Shown: piece by piece, positions 7,664 through 15,947 of the stretch
Numbering within the stretch: the first letter of the stretch is position 1
How the letters are laid out: the number at the start of each line of letters is the position of its first letter
Assembly: GCA_910584875.1 (NCBI GenBank)
Contig: CAJUDA010000001.1
Span: 1 to 64,000 of the forward strand
DNA: 64,000 bases
From: an uncultured Eubacterium sp.
GTDB taxonomy: Bacteria; Bacillota; Clostridia; Lachnospirales; Lachnospiraceae
Reading direction: 5' to 3'
Made by a program: the position numbers and the translations under genes
Notes under the pieces: generated by a model
What the model saw: the letters and a program-made list of their open reading frames with translations, nothing else
What the model was told of the DNA's origin: nothing
Database searches by the model: none

Positions 7664-9970
7664 ATGGCAGCAGACCTTACTATGAATACTACAAATTCGG
7701 TTCCGAAGGGAGCAGTTGTTTTTGAAAAGGGAGATCCGCTTGAATCTGTGGCGCTGGTCCTGAAAGGACGGGTGACTGTTCAGGCAGATGGGGTCAGGAT
7801 GAACCTTGGTGCAGGAAATTTTCTGGGAATGTGTGATACGAATTCAAAAGTCCATTCCTTTACTTATATTGCCCTGGATGATCTTGTTGTGTATGGACTG
7901 CCTGTCAGCGATTTTAATCAGGCATGCTTATTGCTGGATGAAAAGGAGCAGTACAGGGGACTGCTGATCACATCATATAATTTTATCATTGCACAGATCG
8001 ACAAGATGTTTCACAAACTGAAGACGGAAGCTGAAACAGCGTATGAGTTTTTAAAGAAAATTTACGATGACTATCTCAAAGAGGTGAATTCTTCAGGACT
8101 TATGCCAGAACAGCTGACGTCTATGGAGCGGCTGGAGCAGCAGAAGCCGGGGGAGATCCCGATGCATGAAAGGATGGAATACTGCATCCAGTGCAGCCAG
8201 ATCCCGGTGGAGGCGCAGAGGGCCTTTTACAGTGGCAATTCCTATGTGGCAAAGGAGCAGTTTTCCGCCCAGTGCGAGGTGATCCCTGTAGTGCTGGAAG
8301 CATGTCGTGCTTACGGGGAATGGCTGGTACGCATCTTCCGCATCATGATCATGGATGAAAAAAATCTGTTTACGCTGACCGGTAAGATGGCGCTCGCACT
8401 GAAAAAGGCGGGACAGAATGAAAGAAAGCTGGTCGGGATACTGGATGAGCTGATGAAAAAAATTGATGAGGTAGAAACCCTTTTATCCGATATGGTAGGG
8501 AACGCACCAAATCTCGACAGAGAGCGGATGGAGAGGGTGTATCTGGCTCTTTTATCAAAAGATTCGGAAGAGATCACAGTAGGGGAAAAAGAAGAGATTT
8601 CTTCCCTGAACGGTTCTCTCAGCCAGATCCTTGATTATACTGCGCTGGATGATGAACTGGCAGGTAATTTTGCGACGGCGGTCGAACAGTTTCTCCGTCT
8701 TCAGGATAAATTTGCCCGGGTGCCGGAGGCAGCAGCCGTGCGTAAAAAAGTGACAGCCGGATTTTTTGAAATATATGAAGCTGTTGTAAAGAGAAGCTTT
8801 CAGGATGAAAATCCTCCGCTGGCAGTGAGATTATTTCTGAGATACGGCTTTGTAAGCGAAGAACTGCTGACAGCCGACCAGCTGCAGGCGCTGATCAATC
8901 TGCCGGATATCGATAATGAATCGCTGGAATGCAAGGTTTATACAATGCCGATGTGGCTGAAAGAGATTTATGAGGGAAGGAAAAATCCTTCCAAGGATGA
9001 ATTTGATACCGATTATGAAGAAATGCTCAGAAAGGAAGCGGCTACGGGGAAACGGGATCCCAAGACAGTGAAAGATGTTTTCATGGATCCGGATCTGCGG
9101 CTTCATTATGAAGTAGATAAACTTCTGCGATATGCAGACCGCAATGTCAACGGCAATATTTCTACCTTTGTTCCGGTTCTCTGTTCAGAGGGACTGTATA
9201 ACAAGATCGAGAATGCCGTTGTGACCGGCGCTGCCATCAATTCGGAAGTGCATAAGATTGAAAAGCTGGATTACAGCATTTTCTACAGGGAGAAGCTGAC
9301 GACCTATACAAAGATCGAGGTGCCTAATTTTACAAACATTACCCGGTTTACTCCCGACTTTATTTTGTTCCCGGTATATGGACGGAATGGAGTTCTGTGG
9401 CAGGATATCGAGGGCCGGGTAAAACAGTCCCATGCCAGGATCCTTCTGCCCGCCCTGTTTGAGCAGGAGCTCTCTGCTGAAATACTGAAACTGATGGCGC
9501 ATTTCCGCTGGGAGAAGTGCCGTACGGATATGGGAGCACAGTGGAACAACTACCGTTATCCTTCACTGACCAGTGAATATACGGATTATCTGCAGTTCTA
9601 TAAAAAGAATAATGAACTGACGCCGGAGAAAAAAGAAAAGATTAAGCAGCAGCTGCAGCAGTGTAACAATAAACACAGAGAGGTCTTTGCCAAAGATTAT
9701 CAGGACTGGCTGATCCGGGAGGCGGCAGGCGCCATGAGGATGAACCGGATCAACAGGGGGATTATGTTTACCTACTGTCCTTTTGCCGACGAGGTTGCCC
9801 AGGGACTTCTGGTGCAGAATGCCTACCAGGAGGCAGCAAGGCGTCATATGACAGAGAAGAAAAAACAGGAACAGTCCCTTACTGTACTGGAGCGTAAATT
9901 TGAGAAGAAAGGTATTGAGGTGCCGGAGGAGGTTAAAAAGACAAAAGAATATCTTCTTGGTGTTTCGTAA
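7664..9970 (+). CDS. Large protein with N-terminal cyclic-nucleotide-binding-like domain
   Basis: A 768-residue soluble protein. Residues about 10-95 form a CRP-type double-stranded beta-helix (VFEKGDPLESVALVLKGRVT, then LGAGNFLGMCD), as in cAMP-receptor domains, but I see no canonical phosphate-binding cassette and no helix-turn-helix. The remaining 650 residues are mostly helical with no domain I recognise; YCPFADEVAQGLL lies near the C-terminus. The start is set at ATG 7664 (TTGGAGAG at 7648-7655) rather than ATG 7643, which has no ribosome binding site. A lipoprotein and a GGDEF/EAL protein follow closely on the same strand, so a role in second-messenger or envelope signalling is plausible but unproven. 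Confidence 0.75.
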   Translation: MAADLTMNTTNSVPKGAVVFEKGDPLESVALVLKGRVTVQADGVRMNLGAGNFLGMCDTNSKVHSFTYIALDDLVVYGLPVSDFNQACLLLDEKEQYRGLLITSYNFIIAQIDKMFHKLKTEAETAYEFLKKIYDDYLKEVNSSGLMPEQLTSMERLEQQKPGEIPMHERMEYCIQCSQIPVEAQRAFYSGNSYVAKEQFSAQCEVIPVVLEACRAYGEWLVRIFRIMIMDEKNLFTLTGKMALALKKAGQNERKLVGILDELMKKIDEVETLLSDMVGNAPNLDRERMERVYLALLSKDSEEITVGEKEEISSLNGSLSQILDYTALDDELAGNFATAVEQFLRLQDKFARVPEAAAVRKKVTAGFFEIYEAVVKRSFQDENPPLAVRLFLRYGFVSEELLTADQLQALINLPDIDNESLECKVYTMPMWLKEIYEGRKNPSKDEFDTDYEEMLRKEAATGKRDPKTVKDVFMDPDLRLHYEVDKLLRYADRNVNGNISTFVPVLCSEGLYNKIENAVVTGAAINSEVHKIEKLDYSIFYREKLTTYTKIEVPNFTNITRFTPDFILFPVYGRNGVLWQDIEGRVKQSHARILLPALFEQELSAEILKLMAHFRWEKCRTDMGAQWNNYRYPSLTSEYTDYLQFYKKNNELTPEKKEKIKQQLQQCNNKHREVFAKDYQDWLIREAAGAMRMNRINRGIMFTYCPFADEVAQGLLVQNAYQEAARRHMTEKKKQEQSLTVLERKFEKKGIEVPEEVKKTKEYLLGVS

Positions 9971-9989
9971 TCGTATAAGGAGGAATTCT

Positions 9990-11276
9990 ATGGGGAAAAA
10001 AGCAGGCATGACGGTTATGGCGGGTTTATTTGCCGCTGCATTGTTTCTGGGAGGCTGTGGACAATCCGAGACATCAGGGAAAAAAGCGGCGGCTACCGGG
10101 ACGGCGGTGGCCGCTTACCAGATGGAAGACCAGAAAGAAAAGGAGTTCTGGTCCAGGGTGGAACAGGAATTATCTCATCCATATACCAGTATTGAGGGTC
10201 CCAAAGGGCAGGAATATGAGGTGAAAGGCAGTACGGATCTTTGGACCTATTACATAAAAGAGACGGAAGACCAGGAAGAGGAGCAGCTATGCCGGATTCC
10301 TGCCACAGGCGGAAAACATCTTCCCTTTGATGAGGAGGAGGTTCTTTCCCAGAAATCTATGTTTTTTGATTTGTATGCGACCGATGCTTATGTGATCTTT
10401 ACGGCGGGAGAAGGCAGCGGGGACAGTCAGTGCTATAAGCTTGACCTGTTTTCCATGAAACGCACGACCCTGGGAGGCAGCAGGGAGTTTTCCGATGCGG
10501 AACTGGCTGTTTCGGATAACGGGACTCCGGTCCTGTTCCATGACCGGTTATTTGTCGTGACGGATCGGGATGTGTATGAACTGGATCCGGAAACCGGGCA
10601 GATGCAAAAGATTTATGACAGAACGGATAAGGATCTGACGATCCGGCTGAGAGTATGTCAGGAGAGCCTTTATCTTACCTCAGACCGCCAGAGCATCTAC
10701 CGCTATGACGGGAACGGACAGAGGGCGGCGTGTGTCCTGGATCAGGATACCATCCGGGAGAGACTGGATGGACTGAAGCTGTGGAAGGAGGATGCCGCAT
10801 GTACGTCGTATCTTGTAGATGATATTTTTTCCCATGAAGACCGGTTGTATCTGGCTGTCACGGCCAACTGGGAAAGACAGGGCAGACGGGGCAAAAAAGA
10901 AGAATGTACGACGGAAGGTATACTGTTAAGTGCCTGTGTTTCCGATATAAAAAATATAAAGCATGAAAATATTCTGTTTGATTGTCTGACGGTCAGGGAA
11001 GAAGGAAACGAGCTCTCTGGTGAGGCAGTTGATACCGATATCGATGTAAATGATGTCTCCGTTGAGGACATTGTGCGCAAAGTGTACAGACCATCCCGGA
11101 TCAGCGGTATTGTGGATGGAAAAGTTGTTCTGGATGGTGTGGAGGTCCGTCCTCCGTATGTGTCCTCCATACTCTATAGCGTATGCAGGGCATTTGATCC
11201 TGTCACCGGCAGGGTGACAGACAATCCGGCGATCGAGATCGTAGCCAGTGGATCGCAGACTGGTTATAAGAAGTAA
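9990..11276 (+). CDS. Putative lipoprotein, beta-propeller-like
   Basis: A 428-residue protein with a lipoprotein signal peptide ending LFLGGC (lipidated Cys at 23), so it should sit on the outer face of the membrane. The start is ATG 9990, preceded by AAGGAGG at 9977-9983. After a short low-complexity linker, the body has repeated short beta-strand units of the type YELDPETGQMQKIYD and SIYRYDGNGQRAACV, suggesting a beta-propeller fold. The gene at 19732 and the array at 49-54.7 kb have the same design (lipobox, Ser/Gly/Val linker, propeller-like body), though sequence identity looks low. The function is unknown. It sits 18 bp upstream of the GGDEF/EAL gene and is probably co-transcribed. Confidence 0.75.
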   Translation: MGKKAGMTVMAGLFAAALFLGGCGQSETSGKKAAATGTAVAAYQMEDQKEKEFWSRVEQELSHPYTSIEGPKGQEYEVKGSTDLWTYYIKETEDQEEEQLCRIPATGGKHLPFDEEEVLSQKSMFFDLYATDAYVIFTAGEGSGDSQCYKLDLFSMKRTTLGGSREFSDAELAVSDNGTPVLFHDRLFVVTDRDVYELDPETGQMQKIYDRTDKDLTIRLRVCQESLYLTSDRQSIYRYDGNGQRAACVLDQDTIRERLDGLKLWKEDAACTSYLVDDIFSHEDRLYLAVTANWERQGRRGKKEECTTEGILLSACVSDIKNIKHENILFDCLTVREEGNELSGEAVDTDIDVNDVSVEDIVRKVYRPSRISGIVDGKVVLDGVEVRPPYVSSILYSVCRAFDPVTGRVTDNPAIEIVASGSQTGYKK

Positions 11277-11294
11277 TAAAGAGAAGGTGATTGA

Positions 11295-13655
11295 TTGGAA
11301 GAGAGGGAAGAAAGAGATCCGCTGACTGGCGTCTATGTCAGCCAGGAAACAGAGAGAAGAATTCAGGAAATGCTGCAGGAAAACAGCGGTCAGAGGTACC
11401 ATCTGGCACTTCTTCATCTGTGGAATATGAATGAATTTGTGGAAGAGTTTGGGTCAGCTTTTGCGATGGCGATGGTGCAGAATTATGCGATCATCCTGCG
11501 CAAGTATTATGCCAGTTCCAGAGAGACCGGTCTGGTAGGCAGAGTGCAGAAGGATACGTTTCTGATTTTTCTTGCGGCATCCGATGCCGATGAAGTAGAG
11601 AGGCGTGCTGCCTATGTCTTTGACAAAATAAAGAGCAGTTACTTTGGACGGAGCAGGGATATCCATCCAAAGCTGACGCTGGCATTTTGTCATATGGAGG
11701 AGGGAGAGCATGATCTGTCCCTGATCCTGCAGCGTGCCGGCTGTGCCATGGAATATGGTCATGAGACAGGGGAACAGGTGGTGTTTTATGATCCTGCCAT
11801 GGATCAGTATGAACCCTATAAACTGACAGAACAGCATCAAAAGCTGGAAGGGGAAAATCTGGCGCATTATGATATGGAGTTTATTTCTTTTGCCGTCAGC
11901 CTGATGTCGAATTCAAGAAATCTGGACAGTGGTGTAGATATGCTGCTTTTGCGCATCGGACACCGTTTTCGTTTTGATGAGGCGCTTATATCCGAGTTTG
12001 AGAGGGACGGCTATATCCGCATGACGAATAAGTGGACCAGAGAACAGGGCGTACTGGAAGAACTGGATGATCTTGTCTGTGTGGATGAGTGGGATGGATT
12101 TCTTTCTGGCTTTGATGAAAATGGGATTAATTTTGTGCCGGATATTACAAAGCATTCTTTTTCAGACCGGGACAGGGAATTTTTTGAAGAAAAGAAAATC
12201 ATGGGATTTTTTAATATCCTGTTATATAGCAATGACCGTCCGATCGGGTATCTGTCCTGTTCCTGCCGCGACCGCAGGAGGGAATGGACAGAGGAAACGA
12301 CAAACTCACTGATACAGCTGGGGCGTCTTATGGCATCGTTTGTTTCACTCCGTATGCAGAGAAAAATGGAGAGAAAGAGGATTGAATATCTGTCCCGGGA
12401 TGAACTGACCGGTGCTTATCTGTACAAGGCTTTTAAGAGAAAAGTTAAAAGTATGCTGGCTGATTTTGACGAATCAAAAGCATACGCAGTGTCGTACTCG
12501 GACATTTCTAATTTTTCGCTTCTCAATGAAACGTTTGGATTTGAGGAGGGGAATCATGTGCTCCGTGAATTTGCACACCGTATCCTCTCAGGAAATGAGG
12601 CGAATGTATTTGTCTGCCGGCTGGAGGGAGACCGTTTTGTCGTATTTTCTACCAGGGATGAGCGGGAGGAGATCGCTGATCGGGTAAGTAAGGTAAATAC
12701 AGAGTTTGCATCGTATCTTGCACAGAGATATCCCCAGAGTGATTTTCATATCACATCCGGCATCTATTTTCTCGAGTCGCCGGAACTGCCGCTGCATACG
12801 ATGATCGACGCGGCAAATCATGCGAGAAAGAGTGTTAAAAGGCAGCATCATGATTCGATCGGGATTTATACCAATGAATTATGGGAACGGCGCAGCCGGA
12901 TCCAGGATGTGATCGGAAGCATCCATGATGCGATTTCTGCGGGAGAAATCGAGGCGTTTTTGCAGCCAAAGTTCTCGATGAGCGCCCGTACGGTGATCGG
13001 TGCAGAGGCGCTGGTCCGCTGGAGGAGAGAGGACGGGAGTTACCGTTACCCGGATCAGTTTATCCCGGTACTGGAGGAATCAGGATTTATCGTGGATGTG
13101 GATATGTGCGTTTATGAGCAGGTACTTCGTACGCTTGCCAGATGGCGTCAGCAGGGCAGGGAGCTGATCCCGATCTCGGTGAATTTTTCACGGGTTCATT
13201 TCCGGAACCAGGATGCTTATAAGAAAATCATCCGGCTGGCAAAGCAGTACGGCATTGATCCTAAATATATTGAAGTAGAGATTACGGAGAGTGTGTTCAG
13301 CAGTGACCGGGCAAATCTTTATTCACAGATGTCAAGACTCCGGGAACATGGATTTAAGATCGACATCGATGATTTTGGAACGGGATATTCTTCCCTGAAT
13401 ATGCTGCTCTTTGCGCCGGTGGATAATGTAAAGGTAGACAAAAGTTTTATCGACCGGTATGAGACGAAAGATGAAAAAGAGTATATCAACCAGATCGGCA
13501 ATCTGATCCTGTCTGCCAAAAAGAAGATTATCTTTGAGGGAGTGGAGACAGAAGAGCAGGTGCTGCTGCTGACCGGTTATGGTTATGACTGGGCACAGGG
13601 GTATCTTTTTTCCAAGCCTGTGCCGATACGGGAATTTGAGAAGCTGATTGATTGA
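11295..13655 (+). CDS. Degenerate GGDEF / EAL protein, probable cyclic-di-GMP phosphodiesterase
   Basis: A 786-residue cytoplasmic protein with no membrane helices. Residues about 5-175 are a degenerate GGDEF-like domain (QKDTF in place of GGDEF); about 190-355 look GAF-like; about 365-520 are a second GGDEF-like domain beginning RDELTGAYL whose signature reads EGDRF, so cyclase activity is unlikely. Residues about 535-780 are an EAL domain with its key motifs: AEALVRWR, the Asn in SVNFSR, EITES, DDFGTGYSS, DKSFI and EGVETEEQ. It should therefore hydrolyse c-di-GMP. The start is TTG 11295, the best fit to AGAAGGTG at 11282-11289; the absence of an ATG in range makes it slightly uncertain. Confidence 0.9.
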   Translation: MEEREERDPLTGVYVSQETERRIQEMLQENSGQRYHLALLHLWNMNEFVEEFGSAFAMAMVQNYAIILRKYYASSRETGLVGRVQKDTFLIFLAASDADEVERRAAYVFDKIKSSYFGRSRDIHPKLTLAFCHMEEGEHDLSLILQRAGCAMEYGHETGEQVVFYDPAMDQYEPYKLTEQHQKLEGENLAHYDMEFISFAVSLMSNSRNLDSGVDMLLLRIGHRFRFDEALISEFERDGYIRMTNKWTREQGVLEELDDLVCVDEWDGFLSGFDENGINFVPDITKHSFSDRDREFFEEKKIMGFFNILLYSNDRPIGYLSCSCRDRRREWTEETTNSLIQLGRLMASFVSLRMQRKMERKRIEYLSRDELTGAYLYKAFKRKVKSMLADFDESKAYAVSYSDISNFSLLNETFGFEEGNHVLREFAHRILSGNEANVFVCRLEGDRFVVFSTRDEREEIADRVSKVNTEFASYLAQRYPQSDFHITSGIYFLESPELPLHTMIDAANHARKSVKRQHHDSIGIYTNELWERRSRIQDVIGSIHDAISAGEIEAFLQPKFSMSARTVIGAEALVRWRREDGSYRYPDQFIPVLEESGFIVDVDMCVYEQVLRTLARWRQQGRELIPISVNFSRVHFRNQDAYKKIIRLAKQYGIDPKYIEVEITESVFSSDRANLYSQMSRLREHGFKIDIDDFGTGYSSLNMLLFAPVDNVKVDKSFIDRYETKDEKEYINQIGNLILSAKKKIIFEGVETEEQVLLLTGYGYDWAQGYLFSKPVPIREFEKLID

Positions 13656-13687
13656 ACCATTGTTTAATACTGGAGGGAAGTGTGAAT

Positions 13688-14251
13688 ATGAGCATTAATA
13701 TATCATCCATTACCATATTTAATAAGACCAGTATCGGTCTTTCTTCCAACAGCGCCAGAGATAAGGCGGCGCGCCAGCAGGAGAGGGACAGCCAGATTGA
13801 TTACTGGGAAGGGAAGAAGGATGCCCTGAAGGGCAAAAAGTGCGGGAGTATCGAGGCGATCGCAGAACGGCTGGAGCTTCTGCATTCTTATGAGGATCAG
13901 ATCGCAGCGGCGAAAAAGGCATACAACCAGGAGCAGATGTATCATGTACTGGATGAGGCGAGGGAACAGGGAGAAAACATCGCCAGGGAGCTGGAGAAAC
14001 TCGAGCCGAAGACGCCGGAGGAAAGACGCGAAGAGATGGTGGAGGAAGCACTTGGCACAGAGGAAGACAAGGGAAAACTCACCGAGAGCCTGGAAGAGCT
14101 TACCGATATGGTGGAGGACATGGCAGAGCAGACGGAGGAGCTTATGCCAGAGGAGATGGCTACAGAGGAACTTGTACCGGACCAGGAAGAATTGCTGAAG
14201 GAACAGCAGGAAGAACTGCTGAAGCAGAAGCGTTTTGATATGTGGGTCTGA
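13688..14251 (+). CDS. Glu-rich coiled-coil protein of unknown function
   Basis: A 187-residue, highly charged protein with no signal peptide. After a short hydrophobic N-terminus (MSINISSITIFNKTSIGLSS) it is almost all helix, with heptad-like runs of Glu, Leu and Lys (about residues 35-180), and ends KQKRFDMWV. ATG 13688 is chosen over GTG 13682 because GGAGGG at 13673-13678 is then correctly spaced. It lies 3 bp upstream of the LytTR response regulator gene, so both are probably one transcript. A protein of similar size class and composition, though not obviously homologous, is cut by the right edge of the window (63230). No function is assigned. Confidence 0.7.
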   Translation: MSINISSITIFNKTSIGLSSNSARDKAARQQERDSQIDYWEGKKDALKGKKCGSIEAIAERLELLHSYEDQIAAAKKAYNQEQMYHVLDEAREQGENIARELEKLEPKTPEERREEMVEEALGTEEDKGKLTESLEELTDMVEDMAEQTEELMPEEMATEELVPDQEELLKEQQEELLKQKRFDMWV

Positions 14252-14254
14252 GAT

Positions 14255-14983
14255 ATGGAGCGGCTGTATCTTGGCATATGTGAGGACGACCAGATCCAGG
14301 CAGACTATTTACAGCAGGAGATCCGGCAGTATTGTGACAGAAAAGGGACACAGGCTGTGATCGAGATATTCCAGAGCGCAGAGGCACTGCTGTTTCAGTA
14401 TCCGGAGGCGCTGCCCTTCCAGTGCCTTTTATTGGATATCGGTCTCAAAAAAATGGATGGAATGGAGCTGGCGCGGCAGATCCGGGAGTGTGACAGGGAG
14501 ATCCCGATCATCTTTATCACTGGTGACAGGGAAAGTGTATATGAGGGGTATAAAGTTGGCGCCGTTCGTTATCTGCTGAAGCCTTATCAGAAAAAGGATC
14601 TCGAAGAGGCGCTGTCTTTCGTGTGGGAGACCAGACGGGAGCAAGGGACAGAAGAATATATCTGGCTGCGTTATCAGGGAGAATATCTGAAAATAAGAAA
14701 ATCTGAGATTTTGCTGGCAGAGGTGCAGGGGCATTATCTCTGTGTAAAGACAAAGAAGGAAGCATATACCTATAAGGGTTCCATGAAACAGCTCTGCCGG
14801 GAATGGAAGGATGAATACTTCTGCCTGGCAAACCGTTCTGTGCTTGTCAATATACAGAATGTGGAACGGATCACCAGGACAGAATGCAGTCTGACTGGCG
14901 GTATTGTGGTGCCTGTGAGCCGCGGCTGTTATCCGAATCTGAACCAGGCATTTATGAAGTGGTATGGATTGGAGGCTTTATGA
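14255..14983 (+). CDS. LytTR-family response regulator (AgrA-like)
   Basis: A 242-residue two-domain regulator. Residues 1-125 are a receiver domain with the acidic pair in GICEDDQIQ, the phospho-acceptor Asp in LLLDIGLKKMDG (about residue 65), Thr in FITGD and Lys in LLKPYQ. Residues about 140-240 are a LytTR DNA-binding domain (YLKIRKSEILLAEVQGHYL, then LANRSVLVNIQNVERI). LytTR regulators typically act on bacteriocin, competence, virulence or quorum-sensing operons. The stop overlaps the start of the kinase gene, and the pair sits just upstream of a micro-ORF and two ABC exporter genes, its likeliest local targets. No LytTR direct-repeat site was recognised with confidence. Confidence 0.93.
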   Translation: MERLYLGICEDDQIQADYLQQEIRQYCDRKGTQAVIEIFQSAEALLFQYPEALPFQCLLLDIGLKKMDGMELARQIRECDREIPIIFITGDRESVYEGYKVGAVRYLLKPYQKKDLEEALSFVWETRREQGTEEYIWLRYQGEYLKIRKSEILLAEVQGHYLCVKTKKEAYTYKGSMKQLCREWKDEYFCLANRSVLVNIQNVERITRTECSLTGGIVVPVSRGCYPNLNQAFMKWYGLEAL

Positions 14984-15690
14984 CCGGAATCTGTGTGGCG
15001 GGCAGTGTTATACTATGTATGTTACTGCTCTTTTTTAATGAAAGAAGAAATGAAAAGAAACTGTCAGAGTATGAAGAGAAGCTGGTGGCATCGCAGTTGG
15101 ATGAGATGAACCAGCTTTATATGACGATGCGGGGCTGGCGGCATGATTATCACAATCATATGCAGAAGATCCGCGCCCATCTGGCCCTGGGAGAATACGA
15201 CCAGGTACAGGAATATATCAATCTTATGGAAACGGAACTGGATGCCGTGGATATCCGGTATAAGTCAGGAAATACGGGTGTGGACGCCATGCTGAACAGC
15301 AAGCTGACACTGGCGGAGAAGAAGGGGCTGCGAATCAAATGTGACGCTGAGCTTCCGAAAAAGCTTTCCTGCAATCCGGTGGATCTCTGTGTCCTGCTCG
15401 GCAATCTGATCGACAATGCCATTGAGGCATGTGAGAAGATGGATCCCTCCCAGGACCGGTTTATCCGTATTTACATGTGTGTGAGAAAAAAACAGTTCTA
15501 TCTTTCTGTAAGTAATGCCACCAGTGAAGTGATCCGTAAGCTCGATAAGGAGTATATCACGAATAAGCGGGGGAACCACGGGAACGGATTACGCAGGATC
15601 AATAAAGTGGTGGAGAAGAATAATGGGTTTATTAACCGGCAGAATGAGCCGGGAGTTTTTGCCACAGAGGTTATGCTGCCGCTGGAGTAG
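14980..15690 (+). CDS. GHKL sensor histidine kinase (AgrC-like, short)
   Basis: A 236-residue kinase starting at ATG 14980 (ATGA overlap with the regulator stop, GGAGG at 14971-14975). One membrane helix (about residues 3-19) is followed by a coiled linker, a phospho-acceptor His in RGWRHDYHNHM (about residue 52), and a GHKL ATPase domain with N-box LLGNLIDNAIEACE and G-box KRGNHGNGLRRI. AgrC-type kinases normally carry five to seven helices that bind the peptide signal. This one has a single anchor, so it either senses through another protein or responds to an internal or membrane cue. It is the obvious partner of the LytTR regulator. Confidence 0.9.
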   Translation: MTGICVAGSVILCMLLLFFNERRNEKKLSEYEEKLVASQLDEMNQLYMTMRGWRHDYHNHMQKIRAHLALGEYDQVQEYINLMETELDAVDIRYKSGNTGVDAMLNSKLTLAEKKGLRIKCDAELPKKLSCNPVDLCVLLGNLIDNAIEACEKMDPSQDRFIRIYMCVRKKQFYLSVSNATSEVIRKLDKEYITNKRGNHGNGLRRINKVVEKNNGFINRQNEPGVFATEVMLPLE

Positions 15691-15762
15691 TGCTGTCATT
15701 CACACTGTATAGTTACTATTCTGACAACAAATTGGGATAAAGTTTAGAGAGGAGAAAACAAT

Positions 15763-15807
15763 ATGAACGAAATATATGAATTCTTATGTGGCAGTACGGG
15801 CAGTTAA
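15763..15807 (+). CDS. Candidate 14-residue peptide (micro-ORF)
   Basis: ATG 15763 to TAA 15805-15807 encodes MNEIYEFLCGSTGS. It is preceded by AGAGAGGAGA (15746-15755), one of the better ribosome binding sites in the region, with 8-nt spacing. It stands between the two-component genes and two ABC exporter genes and is followed by an intrinsic terminator. Two readings are possible: a short exported signal peptide processed by the adjacent exporters and read by the LytTR/GHKL pair, or a leader peptide controlling read-through of the terminator into the exporter genes. The family is not recognised. Coding status rests on the ribosome binding site and context. Confidence 0.5.
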   Translation: MNEIYEFLCGSTGS

Positions 15808-15813
15808 AAAATA

Positions 15814-15864
15814 GAACGGCGCCGCGTTTTTATATAAAGCGTTCCATTCAGGAACGTTTTTTTT
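15814..15864 (+). terminator. Intrinsic terminator with a possible competing hairpin
   Basis: CGTTCC (15840-15845), loop ATTCA, GGAACG (15851-15856) and eight T's form a clear terminator. GAACG at 15814-15818 can instead pair with CGTTC at 15840-15844, which would prevent the terminator stem. The region lies between the micro-ORF and the first ABC gene. Confidence 0.75.
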
Positions 15865-15902
15865 CTGTTTGTGAACTTTTTTCCTTTTGATCTGCTGGTC
15901 TG

Positions 15903-15911
15903 TGATATAGT
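15903..15911 (+). promoter_or_regulatory. Possible extended -10 promoter for the ABC exporter operon
   Basis: TG-A-TATAGT at 15903-15911 is an extended -10 element with no good -35 hexamer, 37 nt ahead of the first ABC gene. If active, the exporters can be transcribed independently of the micro-ORF. Confidence 0.35.
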
Positions 15912-15947
15912 AGAGACAGATGATTGAGCTAAGAAGGGAGGAGCTTG

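Noticed and set aside
15691..15762. LytTR binding site upstream of the micro-ORF
   Set aside because: ATAGT-T-ACTAT is a small palindrome, but LytTR sites are direct repeats about 21 bp apart and none was found.
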